The translations under genes and the position numbers were made by a program. A DNA stretch of 45,863 bases from a virus: IMG/VR virus record IMGVR_UViG_3300027867_000009, positions 1 to 45,863 of that record; one strand, 5' to 3'. How positions within the stretch are numbered: the first letter of the stretch is position 1; each line of letters begins with the position of its first letter. Below are positions 9,065 through 17,398 of the stretch, piece by piece. The notes beneath the pieces are model-generated. The model searched no databases and had not been told where the DNA came from. It worked only from the letters and a program-made list of their open reading frames with translations.

Positions 9065-9573
9065 CACGAGCCCTGCGCAAGCTGCCTCTCTGCGAGAATC
9101 ACCGCGCCCTGGATCGCCGGGTCGGTATCCACATTGATGTGCATATCCCAGGTATCGACCGTGCGCAAAGTCCCCTTGAAGTCCGGCGCCGTGGTCAAGG
9201 ACGCATGGCCGACAGGCGGAAAGGAGCTGGCCGGATTGACGTTGTGAAAACAGATTGCCTGCTTGACGTTGCCGTGCAGCGCCGCGCACGCCAGCCATAT
9301 CGTCGGATCGAGCGAGATCAAAAGATCAATCGGGATATTTTCAGCGGCGATCTGCGTCACTTCACTCGCGCCGTTCGAGTAGCCGATCACCGAGCGCAAG
9401 GTCGTAGCGGGAAGCGCCCTAAGCGCATTGGCCGCATCCTGCCACTGGTTCCAATGTCGCACGATGACCGTAGCACCCGGCAACTTTCGCAATTCAGCGG
9501 CGATCGTCAGCATACCCGGCGATGTTTGATCGTCGCCAAGCCCTTCGAGGATCTCGATGTGAATGAGTTTCAT
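9064..9573 (-). CDS. Alpha/beta-hydrolase-fold protein in the lysis/tail cluster
   Basis: The protein is 169 aa. Its ATG (9573) overlaps the stop of the endolysin gene as ATGA. A nucleophile elbow GYSNGAS (about residues 85-91) fits G-x-S-x-G. An Asp in ISLDPT and a His in DMHINVD follow in the right order for a Ser-Asp-His triad. No signal peptide is seen. The size is small for the family and close to minimal cutinase/thioesterase types. It is coupled between endolysin and tail nozzle. It may be a second lysis enzyme (an esterase, as LysB is in mycobacteriophages) or a tail-associated deacylase. The substrate cannot be told from sequence. Confidence 0.65.
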   Translation of the reverse strand: MKLIHIEILEGLGDDQTSPGMLTIAAELRKLPGATVIVRHWNQWQDAANALRALPATTLRSVIGYSNGASEVTQIAAENIPIDLLISLDPTIWLACAALHGNVKQAICFHNVNPASSFPPVGHASLTTAPDFKGTLRTVDTWDMHINVDTDPAIQGAVILAERQLAQGS

Positions 9574-10088
9574 GTTACCGCCATCTTTAAAGCTACGTTC
9601 TCGATTGTTGCCACGCGGTTAAGCCAGCCGACGCCAAAATACTTAAACGTGCCTAGACTACGGTAAAACGCGCGCCGCTGGTCCGAAAAATTAGAAACCA
9701 GTTTCACAGCATTGCTACCTTGCAAAGCCGTCGAAGTGATAATTCCCAGATGTCCGTCAGCCGATACACCCAAAGCTCGTTGCAACAGCTTCACTGCTTG
9801 AACGGGACCGGAGTTCACCGCCATATCAAAAAAGCACAAATCGACACCTGGCTGCATCGACGGACACCACGGCAGCCAATATTGATGCTGATAGATATCG
9901 GCTACTTCTTCGTCGGTCGCTTGATAAACGCTCTGCTGTTGCTCGCCCTTGCTCGTTCGATACGCATTGTACTCGGTCTGAACGATGCCGCGCGACGTGC
10001 GCCCGCCAGGATCGTGCGGGTCATCGGAATTGCCGCCTTCTTCCTTAAGAATGTAAGGCAGACAAATTGCAAAACGGTCATCGGCCAT
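9570..10088 (-). CDS. Endolysin, GH108-type muramidase with peptidoglycan-binding domain
   Basis: This is a cytoplasmic-type endolysin of 172 aa from the ATG at 10088 (GAGGG at 9 nt). An ATG two codons earlier is also possible. Residues about 10-90 form the GH108 N-acetylmuramidase domain. The catalytic Glu is in the EEGG segment, followed by DDPHDPGGRTSRGI, then YWLPWCPSMQPGVDLCFFD. Residues about 90-170 match the companion C-terminal binding domain (AVNSGPVQAVKLLQRALGVSADG). It cleaves the glycan backbone of peptidoglycan at lysis. It has no signal peptide, so it needs a holin; candidates are at 18596-18838 and 17399-17692. Confidence 0.9.
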   Translation of the reverse strand: MADDRFAICLPYILKEEGGNSDDPHDPGGRTSRGIVQTEYNAYRTSKGEQQQSVYQATDEEVADIYQHQYWLPWCPSMQPGVDLCFFDMAVNSGPVQAVKLLQRALGVSADGHLGIITSTALQGSNAVKLVSNFSDQRRAFYRSLGTFKYFGVGWLNRVATIENVALKMAVT

Positions 10089-10101
10089 CAGCATGTACCC
10101 T

Positions 10102-12246
10102 CTAGCAATGTGTGACGATACCGTTAACGGTCGCGAAACTTGACGTTGGCGAGCCCGAACAATTCACCCCGGCTGTCCCAACATCGACAAGCTGACCAGC
10201 AGCATCGAACTTAGGTATATCACCTGCCGTGCGCGTGCCGGATACGCCTTGGACACTATAGTTCGAGCCGCCATTGTAGCTAAACTCAAGCTGGTGCGAC
10301 GTGCTATCATCCCACATCTCGCCTTGGCCCGATTGCGCGGTCGGCGCTGCCGTTTCAGCTGCCCAGTTATATAGCTGCGCTCGCGGCTCACCGGAACCAT
10401 CATTCACCGTGCCGTCACCAAACAAAAATGCAGGGTGCCCGTTAACCGTGCCTTGCGCCTGAATGTCTTGTGCCGAGCAGCTTCCTACCCCAGCTGCATT
10501 CAGACAAAGCATCGTGCCGGCAACATCCGTCTCAGTGATAGTGCCGCCAGAATTGAGAATCGAGCCGAGCGCGAATTCGGATGTACCGGACGGATTGACG
10601 ACGTACATCTGAAAGTCGTTGCTGGCTGCCGTCGCGCTGGCACCCCACTTGATATATCCGCCGCCGAGCGATGCGTCGCCTTGCACAACGCTACCGGACG
10701 AGTTGAAGTAGGCGTTTGTTCCGATAAGTCCATAGTCGGAACCTGAGATCGTCGCCGCGGCCCCGAACAAAGCGTCACCCGGCTGATTGGTCGTTCCGAT
10801 GACGACCGGATTGCCCATGACCCCATTTAAGTACTTGCTGCTCGGCGGGATGTTCGAGAAATCGCCAAGAACCGGAGCCGAGCCCTCAAGCGTCTGTACG
10901 AGATTCGCCATCGTCATGTTCGCAATGGCGAGTTTCATCGTGAAGGTGACGGTGCCGTTGGTATTGTTGTTAGTTGCATCGTAATAGAAATAGGTCTTGC
11001 CGTTGACTTCCAGCAAATAAGGATCGGCGACCTGACCAAGCGTATGCGTATCCGGCCCCGGTCCCTCGTCCCATGACAGCCGACAAAGCACGCAGCCGGC
11101 GCTTGGGCTCAACGACCACGACGTTAAATTGGACGACGTGAAGCGCCAGATGTCGCCAGCGGTATGCCCCGCCGCTGCATACTGCGTCCATTGCCAATAG
11201 GTACTGCCGTCAACAAACACGAACGGGCAACCGGCATTGTTTGCCATCACCGGATTACTGACAGACTTCGTAAACGTGTATCCATTTGAAGAAGTCGCAA
11301 GCCCGGTCTCGTAGCCAGTCCCGCCGACAAATGCACCGTACATCATGTAATAAGTGCCGCCATTGATCCAGACATACGGATCAACTAGGCCGCCGCTATC
11401 CCAGCCGCCTCCCGGCGCGACGACGCTGGCATGAGCAACCGACCAGCTCAGACCGTTTGTAGAAGTCATCTGGTCGATTGCGGAGCTGCCGTTCACCCAA
11501 TAGCTGACATAAGAGTTAGCACCCAGCTTGATGAAAGTCCTGGGCATCGTGTGCGAAGTATCGATGGGATTACTGGCATAACAAGTCCAGGCGACACCGT
11601 CCGGCGATTCAGCGTACCCAACATCGTTCGCACTTCCCGCGTCATAGTGAAACAGCATCTTGAAGACGCTGGTGTACTGCGTCAAAATTTGCGGGTTGGT
11701 GTCGTATATGATTGCGTGTTCGGCAACGCTGGTGCTGCAATGTGCGTTGCTGGAGTTCATCACTTCGCCCATGCGATTCCACACGGGTGCGCTGCCAGTC
11801 GGCTGCGCGTTAAAAAAGCCGGGCGTCGGCAGGGTTGACCCCACGTAAGGCTGGCTGGCGGTCAGCAGAGCCCCGATCGGCACACCGCTGTCGCCTAAAG
11901 CAGAGCCATTCGTCGCGTTCCAGGTCACGATGTCAGGAACGACCGTGGTTCCTGGTCCAGTAATGTACCCACCGCCGCCGCTCGAACACGTAATAGAACT
12001 CAATGTCGGCAAGCCCGTTACCATTTGTCCTGATGGACACACGAGCGACGTGCCGCCATTCAGATCAAAGTACGAGTCCACAATATCGATCAGCGTCGAG
12101 CGGACTGTTGCCGCCGTGATTTGATTCGGTACGCCACCGGCAAAATTCGTGTTGACCTCGGTAGTCAACGCAGCCTTGGTCTTCTGCGCATAGGCAGGCG
12201 CGCAAGACAGGAAGATAGCGGCAAGGACCAGAAGTTTCTTCATCAT
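10102..12246 (-). CDS. Secreted tail-spike-type protein with beta-propeller (GH43-like) domain
   Basis: The protein is about 714 aa. The start is one of two adjacent ATGs (12246/12243) that overlap the stop of the HNH-type gene. Residues 1-20 form a Sec signal peptide (MMKKLLVLAAIFLSC..., cut after AYA before QKTK). Residues about 20-60 form a helical N-terminal module ending NGGTSLVCPSGQ. Residues about 140-470 repeat the blade pattern of five-bladed propeller glycosidases (YWVNGSSAID, GLVDPYVWINGGTYYMMYG, VADPYLLEVNGKTYFYYDA). Asp in the two VDP/ADP segments is where such enzymes place catalytic Asp residues. The C-terminus is beta-rich and may be the trimer-forming part. It is likely a glycan-degrading or glycan-binding spike; enzyme activity is unproven. 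Confidence 0.75.
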   Translation of the reverse strand: MMKKLLVLAAIFLSCAPAYAQKTKAALTTEVNTNFAGGVPNQITAATVRSTLIDIVDSYFDLNGGTSLVCPSGQMVTGLPTLSSITCSSGGGGYITGPGTTVVPDIVTWNATNGSALGDSGVPIGALLTASQPYVGSTLPTPGFFNAQPTGSAPVWNRMGEVMNSSNAHCSTSVAEHAIIYDTNPQILTQYTSVFKMLFHYDAGSANDVGYAESPDGVAWTCYASNPIDTSHTMPRTFIKLGANSYVSYWVNGSSAIDQMTSTNGLSWSVAHASVVAPGGGWDSGGLVDPYVWINGGTYYMMYGAFVGGTGYETGLATSSNGYTFTKSVSNPVMANNAGCPFVFVDGSTYWQWTQYAAAGHTAGDIWRFTSSNLTSWSLSPSAGCVLCRLSWDEGPGPDTHTLGQVADPYLLEVNGKTYFYYDATNNNTNGTVTFTMKLAIANMTMANLVQTLEGSAPVLGDFSNIPPSSKYLNGVMGNPVVIGTTNQPGDALFGAAATISGSDYGLIGTNAYFNSSGSVVQGDASLGGGYIKWGASATAASNDFQMYVVNPSGTSEFALGSILNSGGTITETDVAGTMLCLNAAGVGSCSAQDIQAQGTVNGHPAFLFGDGTVNDGSGEPRAQLYNWAAETAAPTAQSGQGEMWDDSTSHQLEFSYNGGSNYSVQGVSGTRTAGDIPKFDAAGQLVDVGTAGVNCSGSPTSSFATVNGIVTHC

Positions 12247-12704
12247 ATCTTTTCCATGTAGGCAACAATAGCACGTAGTTCTGCTAATGAAGCATGGCAC
12301 TTAATCCTATTAGCTCGGTACGACATGATTGCTACGTTACCTTTTACGTACCCCCTTTCTGGGATCGTCCGATCAATAGAAGGACTATTATCCGAAAAAG
12401 CACCAGAACGTTCTTTAATCGGGATCCCTAGCACTGGACAAATATTGGGAAAGACCAAATCTTCCAGCGTAAGATCAAATGGAAGTCCTTTCTTTCTAGC
12501 TCTGTGCTTTATGTTATTTAACCAAAGTGCTCGATAACCTTCTCCTGTACCCGCTCGTCGGTACGCACGATCTTTTTCCCTTCTACGCACCAAAACACGA
12601 TTCTTATCCTTCCACCGTTTATTTATCTGATTAACACTCTTTCTATGCCCCCGCTTCCATTTCCGCATGTAGGCATTACGTTTCAACCGTTGAACAACAT
12701 CCAT
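12243..12704 (-). CDS. HNH-type endonuclease-like gene inserted among tail genes
   Basis: The protein is 153 aa with a strong ribosome site (AGGAAGGA) before the ATG at 12704. The N-terminal 60 residues are very basic (RKWKRGHRK, RRREKDRAYRR). The core has a CPVLGIPI segment, then SIDRTIPERGYVKGN and SYRANRIK. I know this pattern from phage HNH/endonuclease-VII-like proteins whose SxDRxxPxxGYxxGN motif supplies the Asp/His-Asn part of the active site. Codons are markedly AT-richer than in both neighbours, and it is wedged between the tail-tube and spike genes with overlaps at both ends. It is best read as a free-standing homing-type endonuclease that has invaded the late operon. Confidence 0.75.
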   Translation of the reverse strand: MDVVQRLKRNAYMRKWKRGHRKSVNQINKRWKDKNRVLVRRREKDRAYRRAGTGEGYRALWLNNIKHRARKKGLPFDLTLEDLVFPNICPVLGIPIKERSGAFSDNSPSIDRTIPERGYVKGNVAIMSYRANRIKCHASLAELRAIVAYMEKI

Positions 12705-13492
12705 GCTGGCATCCTTCCTAAAAGATGCAACATGCTATCACCAGCCAATATCCACGGCAACAAAATTGTCCACCCGATCTGCTTCGTGTTTCTCAGCCGG
12801 TCAAACGCCGCGCCGAAATTCCTTCGGTCGAGCATCACGCGCTGCGAACGATTTTCTCGGTCATCCTTCATTTTCAGATAGCGCCGCAGCACCACACCCG
12901 CGCCGCCAGGATAACGGTCTTCGTCGTAAGACAGCAACGCCTCATGGCGCTCGTCATCCGTGATCTTGGCGATCTCACCGGAGAGCCGCGTCAACAAGTA
13001 ATTTTGATTCGGGAACCATGGCACCGTCGCGAAGTTCGTGATGTCGGCCGGCTGCTTCTGATAGCGAATAACCGCGGGATACGAACCACTCGGCGGCATC
13101 CAGAAATAGGCAGTCGGCGGCGTTGTTGACATGTCAGTAGCAAACACAGTCGGAAAATTCGACAGCCCCGGCGTCGCCACAAGCCGGTCAAACTCGTCCA
13201 AATCGACCGGGATCAAGACGTAAGGCACGCCGTTGATGTAGTAGAAGCACTCGTTCGGCCGCGCTCGCAGATAGTCGGCCGGGAGCGCCATGCTGACGAT
13301 CTGCGCCCCGCCGTAGGATATCGCGTTGGTCGGCAGGTTAAATTGCAGCGTCGCGCGCAGCACATCGAAGTCGTAGGCTTGCGCCAGCTCTTGCAGAATC
13401 ACGTTCAACAGATTTTGCGCCTGCGCCGTGAAACCAGGCACGTTGAGGTTCTGGCACGCCTGCGTAACGATTTGAGCCGCCGTCAAAGGCAC
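12683..13492 (-). CDS. Tail tubular protein A-like / head-tail adaptor
   Basis: The protein is 269 aa from a GTG at 13492 with GGAG at 7 nt. The N-terminal helices (AAQIVTQACQNLNVPG, LLNVILQELAQAYDFDVL) followed by beta sandwich sequence (ALPADYLRARPNEC, PTAYFWMPPSG, LLTRLSGEIAKITDDER) fit the gp4/gp11-type adaptor ring below the portal of podophages. It is placed after the head-completion genes and before the spike. The last about 30 residues are hydrophobic (ILLPWILAGDSMLHLLGRM) and overlap the start of the inserted HNH-type gene. This end may have been altered by the insertion. Confidence 0.7.
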   Translation of the reverse strand: MPLTAAQIVTQACQNLNVPGFTAQAQNLLNVILQELAQAYDFDVLRATLQFNLPTNAISYGGAQIVSMALPADYLRARPNECFYYINGVPYVLIPVDLDEFDRLVATPGLSNFPTVFATDMSTTPPTAYFWMPPSGSYPAVIRYQKQPADITNFATVPWFPNQNYLLTRLSGEIAKITDDERHEALLSYDEDRYPGGAGVVLRRYLKMKDDRENRSQRVMLDRRNFGAAFDRLRNTKQIGWTILLPWILAGDSMLHLLGRMPAWMLFNG

Positions 13493-13494
13493 CG

Positions 13495-13971
13495 TTACGC
13501 TCCAATTTGTTTCTCCAACTCCGCAATGCGAAGTTCGAGGGCCGAAAGATCGTCGCGCGTCTGCGCCTGCGCCTTGCGCTGGTTTTCCATGAGCGCGGCC
13601 TGATTGCCGTCAGGCTTCCACTCGCCGCGCCGGTTGCTGTCGGTCCAACGCTTTATCCAGCCGTCCTTCGTGCGCGCCGAGTCTTCCATCATGTCGGCAA
13701 GCGCCTTGGTGCGCTGCTTGTGCAGCAACTTCAACTCGCGAAGCTGGTACTTGGCGCCGACCCGATCGAGCGCGACGGTGATCTTGTCGAACAGTGCGTC
13801 AAGTTCGCGCGGTTCGCAGTCGCGGATAACATGCGTCTGCACGCCGATCGACCGGCGCTCGTCCAACGCAAACGTGAACGAGACACCGAGCGCAATGTCC
13901 GCGCCCGAATAAGCGGCTTGTGTCGTGTGCTGCTGCTCGTCAGATGCCTTAACGACGCCCCGGATCGCCAT
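13495..13971 (-). CDS. Virion-associated hypothetical protein with C-terminal coiled coil
   Basis: I chose the ATG at 13971 (GGAG, 7 nt) over a TTG two codons upstream, giving 158 aa. Residues 1-60 are a beta-rich domain (YSGADIALGVSFTFALDE, IGVQTHVIRD). Residues 60-158 are charged helices ending in a heptad-like coiled coil (LSALELRIAELEKQIGA). It overlaps the stop of no neighbour: it ends 2 bases before the GTG of the tail-tube gene and starts next to the preceding stop. Location between capsid and tail-tube genes suggests a head-completion or decoration role. I do not recognise a family. Confidence 0.7.
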   Translation of the reverse strand: MAIRGVVKASDEQQHTTQAAYSGADIALGVSFTFALDERRSIGVQTHVIRDCEPRELDALFDKITVALDRVGAKYQLRELKLLHKQRTKALADMMEDSARTKDGWIKRWTDSNRRGEWKPDGNQAALMENQRKAQAQTRDDLSALELRIAELEKQIGA

Positions 13972-13973
13972 CC

Positions 13974-14411
13974 TCAAACTCCGTGAAGGTGTGAAGTCGT
14001 GATATTCTGCGAGCGCCGCGTCAGCGTGCGATTGAGCGGCTTGTTGTAGAAATTGCGGTTGGCCCCGCCGATCTCATCCTCATGGTTCCACGCGCGCTGA
14101 ATCATCTCGCGCATGGTCTGCGCCTTGTGCGCGTTCACTTCATAGGTGAAGCCGTGAAGATACTCGACGCCATCGATCAGCAACCGCACCGCATGGCCGG
14201 GAAGATCCACGAACACGTCTTCCATTTGCAATTTCGGCTCGTCCACCTTGCGCGCGTCTTTCAACGCCGCTTCCATGAACGCTTCCTCGGCGCGAGCCTT
14301 CTTCTCCTTCGCGACCGTCTCCACCGCGCGAGCGCGAATGGTCTCTTTTTCTTCCTCGGTCAGCCCGGAGAATTCGAGCCGGTCGGTAAACGCCTTCGGC
14401 AGCTTCTTCAT
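13974..14411 (-). CDS. Conserved-looking structural-module protein, 145 aa
   Basis: The ATG is at 14411 with a GAGGG ribosome site. The N-terminal half is a long charged helix (LTEEEKETIRARAVETVAKEKKARAEEAF). The middle is a small beta domain (VFVDLPGHAVRLLIDGVEYL HGFTYEV, contiguous in the protein). The C-terminal part (MREMIQRAWNHEDEIGG) is followed by a polar tail. No catalytic motif is seen. It is co-transcribed with capsid-associated genes, so I infer a head protein (neck or scaffold-associated). The family was not identified. Confidence 0.7.
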   Translation of the reverse strand: MKKLPKAFTDRLEFSGLTEEEKETIRARAVETVAKEKKARAEEAFMEAALKDARKVDEPKLQMEDVFVDLPGHAVRLLIDGVEYLHGFTYEVNAHKAQTMREMIQRAWNHEDEIGGANRNFYNKPLNRTLTRRSQNITTSHLHGV

Positions 14412-14419
14412 GACGCCCT

Positions 14420-14719
14420 CTATGAATGATCCCAGTCGCCGCCCGCGGCAGCGGCACCCTTGGAAATGAGGATAGGCCAGCCTGTCGCCGGGTCAACCGC
14501 GATAAGATCGCCAGGCAGGCATTTGAGGATGCCACGATTCGGGATCATCAACGTGCCGACCTGCGCATAGGCGGTCGGCCAGATCGGATGACTGACGTTC
14601 TGATCGTCGAGGATCGCCAAATTGAGCGCGCCGACGTCGGCAGGCACCGTGTCGTCGGTGCCGACCAGGAACGCTTGAAGCACGATTGTCGTCGTCGTGC
14701 CCGCGGTGCGAAGCGCCAT
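14420..14719 (-). CDS. Small head-module protein, possibly decoration/minor capsid
   Basis: The protein is 99 aa, starting at the ATG at 14719 with AGGAG. It is uncharged and beta-rich (TTIVLQAFLVGTDD, GTLMIPNRGILKCLPGDLIAVD), ending in an Ala-rich GGDWDHS tail. It lacks membrane segments. It follows the capsid gene and the 96-aa protein. The size and beta content fit a capsid decoration protein, but I recognise no family, and the role is inferred from place only. Confidence 0.65.
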   Translation of the reverse strand: MALRTAGTTTTIVLQAFLVGTDDTVPADVGALNLAILDDQNVSHPIWPTAYAQVGTLMIPNRGILKCLPGDLIAVDPATGWPILISKGAAAAGGDWDHS

Positions 14720-14784
14720 GCGCCGTCTCCTATCTGCGGGAGCCTGGCAGAACGGCTTGCGCCGCCCTACCAGTCACCCCCTTA

Positions 14785-14805
14785 CCTTCGTCCGGGAAGC
14801 GAAGG
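14785..14805. other. Intergenic hairpin between head genes
   Basis: CCTTCG at 14785-14790 and CGAAGG at 14800-14805 form a perfect 6-bp stem with a 9-base loop. AGGCT/AGCCT directly beyond it pairs imperfectly. It lies in the 92-base gap between the two small head genes. It has no T-run on either side, so it is more likely an RNA processing or stability element than a terminator. Confidence 0.35.
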
Positions 14806-14811
14806 CTAAGC

Positions 14812-15102
14812 CTATCCGCCGCCAGTCACCCAACCCTGCATCGCGCCGAGCGGCACGGCATCGTTCATCTGCGCGGCGATGTCGGCAGCCATATTGTTCG
14901 TCAGCGTCGTGATATCGGCCGACGTGATCGCACCGCCCGTGCCGGCGCCGGGAACGACGGGCCCGGCAAGCGGACTTTGATTAGCGACGTTGTTCGCCGG
15001 GTAGCTCTGCGTGAAGGTCATCTTCTGCGCGTTCGGTGGGAACGGGCCGACCCCGGTGCCCAAAAATTCCACATCAACACGGTATTTCAAAGCGTAGGGC
15101 AT
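14812..15102 (-). CDS. Small protein directly after the capsid gene, hypothetical
   Basis: The protein is 96 aa with a clean GGGAG ribosome site 6 nt before the ATG at 15102. The N-terminus MPYALKYRVDVEFLGTG is a beta hairpin. The middle is Pro/Gly/Asn-rich, and residues 60-85 form an amphipathic helix (SADITTLTNNMAADIAAQM). It lies immediately downstream of the capsid gene, as decoration and head-stabilising proteins often do. No family was recognised. Confidence 0.65.
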   Translation of the reverse strand: MPYALKYRVDVEFLGTGVGPFPPNAQKMTFTQSYPANNVANQSPLAGPVVPGAGTGGAITSADITTLTNNMAADIAAQMNDAVPLGAMQGWVTGGG

Positions 15103-15115
15103 TTCAGTCTCCCGC

Positions 15116-16465
15116 TTAGCCGAACGTCAGGTTGAAGTTGGAAGTGGACTCGACGCGCATCGCGAAGTTCTGATTCTCGATGAGCGTGCCGTAAAAGCAC
15201 TTCCAACCGACGATCCGCAACTGGTTGAGCGGATCAGACTTGTCGCCTTCCTTCAGGTAGGTGAATTTCACGTCGTCGAGCATCACCTGACCATAAGCCC
15301 CGCGACCAAAAATGAAGTTCGGATAGACCGTGACGCCGGTATTCGGCGCGGCAGGCGGCGTCTGCGCGGCGCCGATGCCGGTGATAACCACCGTCTGCCC
15401 CGGCGCGAGCTGCGTCGCTTGCCCTTGCATCGGGCCGCTATCAGGACCGGCAACCGAGAGACCAAGATTACTCAGCACGGTCGAGCCTACCTGCGTCATA
15501 TAAACACTGTAGGTGTAGCCGGCGAGCGCGGGCAGTGCCACCGAGATCGAGCCGTTCGGCCCCACCACGTTGACAACGGCACTGGTCTGATAAATGCGAC
15601 TCTCGTACTGGTTCTGCGTGTCCGACGCCGTGACCTGAATGTAGTAGGCTCCGGTCGCGAGATTGCCGGCCACACCGTTCACACCATTGATCGCCGCAAC
15701 GCCGGTCCAATTCGGCACCATGTTCGACATGCAGAACCGGATGCCGGACCACTCGCCGATCTCGTAATTGTAGAGCCGGTTGATGTCCGAGTACGACCAC
15801 GCCTGGTTGATCGCCGAGTTTTCGCGCAAGTCGCCGGCCACGAAGGGGTGCAGAACGCACACGTAATGCGGCATGGAGCGCGGATTGCTCGACGCCTTTG
15901 AGCCCCCGGCCTCGGCCGCGAGCTTCGTGTCCGTCATCTCGTCGCCCATGTAGCGCGGGGCGCCGAGCGTGAACAGCATCGAGTAAGCGCGGTTCAGCTC
16001 GTGAATGTTCATCACGTCGCCAGCCGCGAGCGAGGCGCGCGAGCCAACCGAGTTGACGAAATTGACCTGAGTAAACGCCATCAGGTTAACGAACGTATTG
16101 CGTTCCAGCGTCTCGGCGACCTGAAGGCCGGTCAACTCGATCGCTTTCTTGAACAGCGGATGCTTGATGGTCAGCTCCGCAACGTCCGTGATCGTGATCT
16201 TGTCGCCCCACTGCAAGGCGGTCGCCACGACCTGCTGAATGGTCATCAGCTCGCCGACAGGCGGGACGCCCTCGGACAACGGCGCGAAGGGCAGCGGTAC
16301 GCGCTGATAGCGCGTCGCCGTGTAGCTTTGCCCGCGTCCTTTGGGCAATTCGAGCGGATCGCCGAACTGGTAAACGACTAGCTGCCGGCGCGCGAGAGGA
16401 AGGGTTTTGTCGGCGATATAGGCTTCTACGTCAGCCTGAAAATTGCCGGAAACATTGACGGCCAT
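15116..16465 (-). CDS. Major capsid protein, N4-gp56-like, with surface-domain insertion
   Basis: The start ATG at 16465 (GGAG 9 nt upstream) gives 449 aa; an in-frame TTG three codons earlier is less likely. The N-terminus (VEAYIADKTLPLARRQLVVYQF, contiguous in the protein) and the GRGQSYTATRYQRVPLPFAPLSEGV strand region are typical of the N4-gp56 HK97-fold capsid family, as are ALQWGDKITITDVAELT and the C-terminal YLKEGDKSDPLNQ...RVEST segment. Residues about 255-370 interrupt the fold with a beta-rich domain (YYIQVTASDTQNQYESRIYQ, then a Pro/Gly linker) resembling Ig/Fn3-like capsid surface domains. It is preceded by a scaffold gene and a portal, as expected. Confidence 0.9.
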   Translation of the reverse strand: MAVNVSGNFQADVEAYIADKTLPLARRQLVVYQFGDPLELPKGRGQSYTATRYQRVPLPFAPLSEGVPPVGELMTIQQVVATALQWGDKITITDVAELTIKHPLFKKAIELTGLQVAETLERNTFVNLMAFTQVNFVNSVGSRASLAAGDVMNIHELNRAYSMLFTLGAPRYMGDEMTDTKLAAEAGGSKASSNPRSMPHYVCVLHPFVAGDLRENSAINQAWSYSDINRLYNYEIGEWSGIRFCMSNMVPNWTGVAAINGVNGVAGNLATGAYYIQVTASDTQNQYESRIYQTSAVVNVVGPNGSISVALPALAGYTYSVYMTQVGSTVLSNLGLSVAGPDSGPMQGQATQLAPGQTVVITGIGAAQTPPAAPNTGVTVYPNFIFGRGAYGQVMLDDVKFTYLKEGDKSDPLNQLRIVGWKCFYGTLIENQNFAMRVESTSNFNLTFG

Positions 16466-16497
16466 GACCTGCAACTCCGTCTATGAGGCGCTAAGCC

Positions 16498-17316
16498 TCA
16501 AAGTGGGACGTTTGCAAGCCTATCCTCAAGCGAACGGCCACCGCCGCGACGAGACTGCGTTGCGTCATTGCGCGTATCGTTCGGCCGCACTTGCTGCCGC
16601 TCGACGCGCCGACGCCCTATCGCCCGCTGCGTGGAGTTGGCTTTGCTGCCCCTCGACTGTAGAGCCGCATCACCGATCATATAGCGCAAAATCGCCTCGC
16701 GAGACACGTTCGCACCTTGCTGAGCAAGACGCGCCCGCTCTGCCTCGACCTTCGGCGCCCACCGCTTGTAAAGCGGATCATGCACTGCCTTCGCTTCAAA
16801 GATAGACTTGTCGGCTTGATCCTGAACAGTGAAGGTCGTCTGCTGAAGCACCTGTTGAGTGCGGCGCTCCGAATCGCGCAGATCTTCCGCCAGTCGTTCA
16901 GTCTCGGACATAAGAGCCCGACGTGCATTGCGCTGATCGTCAGATTCACGCTGCTCGCGCGGCTGTTGCTGGCGAGTAGCGAACTCATCGAAGCGACGTT
17001 GCAAGGCGATGCGTTCTTCACGCTCGCGACGCAGTTCTTCGTTGAGTGTACGGACACGAGCGTTCTCACGCCCGCCGCGACGTTCCGACTGCTGCCGGTC
17101 TTGACCGCGATCCGACGCGCCTGCCGCTTGGTCAACGTCGCCGCCTTCATCGTCATCATCCGGCTGGTCCGGCTCGACGTGATCGGGATCGTCACCTTCA
17201 GGCAACTCCGTGTCGTCATCGCCCTCGTCCGCTCCGCTCGCGTCGTTCACAGGCTCGCGCGGATCGGTGTCGAGTTCGTCAAGATTTACGTCGTCGTCAT
17301 CCGTGATCTTGGGCAT
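16498..17316 (-). CDS. Capsid scaffolding protein
   Basis: I chose the ATG at 17316, which sits 6 nt after GGAG; a TTG four codons upstream is a poor alternative. The protein is 272 aa. Residues 1-65 are extremely acidic (Asp/Glu/Pro rich). Residues 85-155 form a Gln/Arg/Glu coiled coil, and the C-terminus is basic (RRRVERQQVRPNDTR). Acidic start, helical rod and basic capsid-binding tail, encoded directly before the capsid gene, define phage scaffolding proteins. It should be lost or degraded before DNA packaging. Confidence 0.8.
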   Translation of the reverse strand: MPKITDDDDVNLDELDTDPREPVNDASGADEGDDDTELPEGDDPDHVEPDQPDDDDEGGDVDQAAGASDRGQDRQQSERRGGRENARVRTLNEELRREREERIALQRRFDEFATRQQQPREQRESDDQRNARRALMSETERLAEDLRDSERRTQQVLQQTTFTVQDQADKSIFEAKAVHDPLYKRWAPKVEAERARLAQQGANVSREAILRYMIGDAALQSRGSKANSTQRAIGRRRVERQQVRPNDTRNDATQSRRGGGRSLEDRLANVPL

Positions 17317-17398
17317 CAGCTGCTCCAAAGGCGAGGTAACGGCCGCCAGTCGATACAGATGGGGAGCGAAGCTACGCGCAAAAGACGGGAACTGTCAA

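Noticed and set aside
7376-9298. Longer version of the tail nozzle protein starting at 9298
   Set aside because: The extra 78 residues lie over the hydrolase gene in another frame and are Arg/Gly/Ala-rich shadow sequence. The ATG at 9064 fits the overlapping gene chain.
10102-12246. Diversity-generating retroelement target in the spike or fibres
   Set aside because: No reverse transcriptase gene and no template/variable repeat pair were seen.
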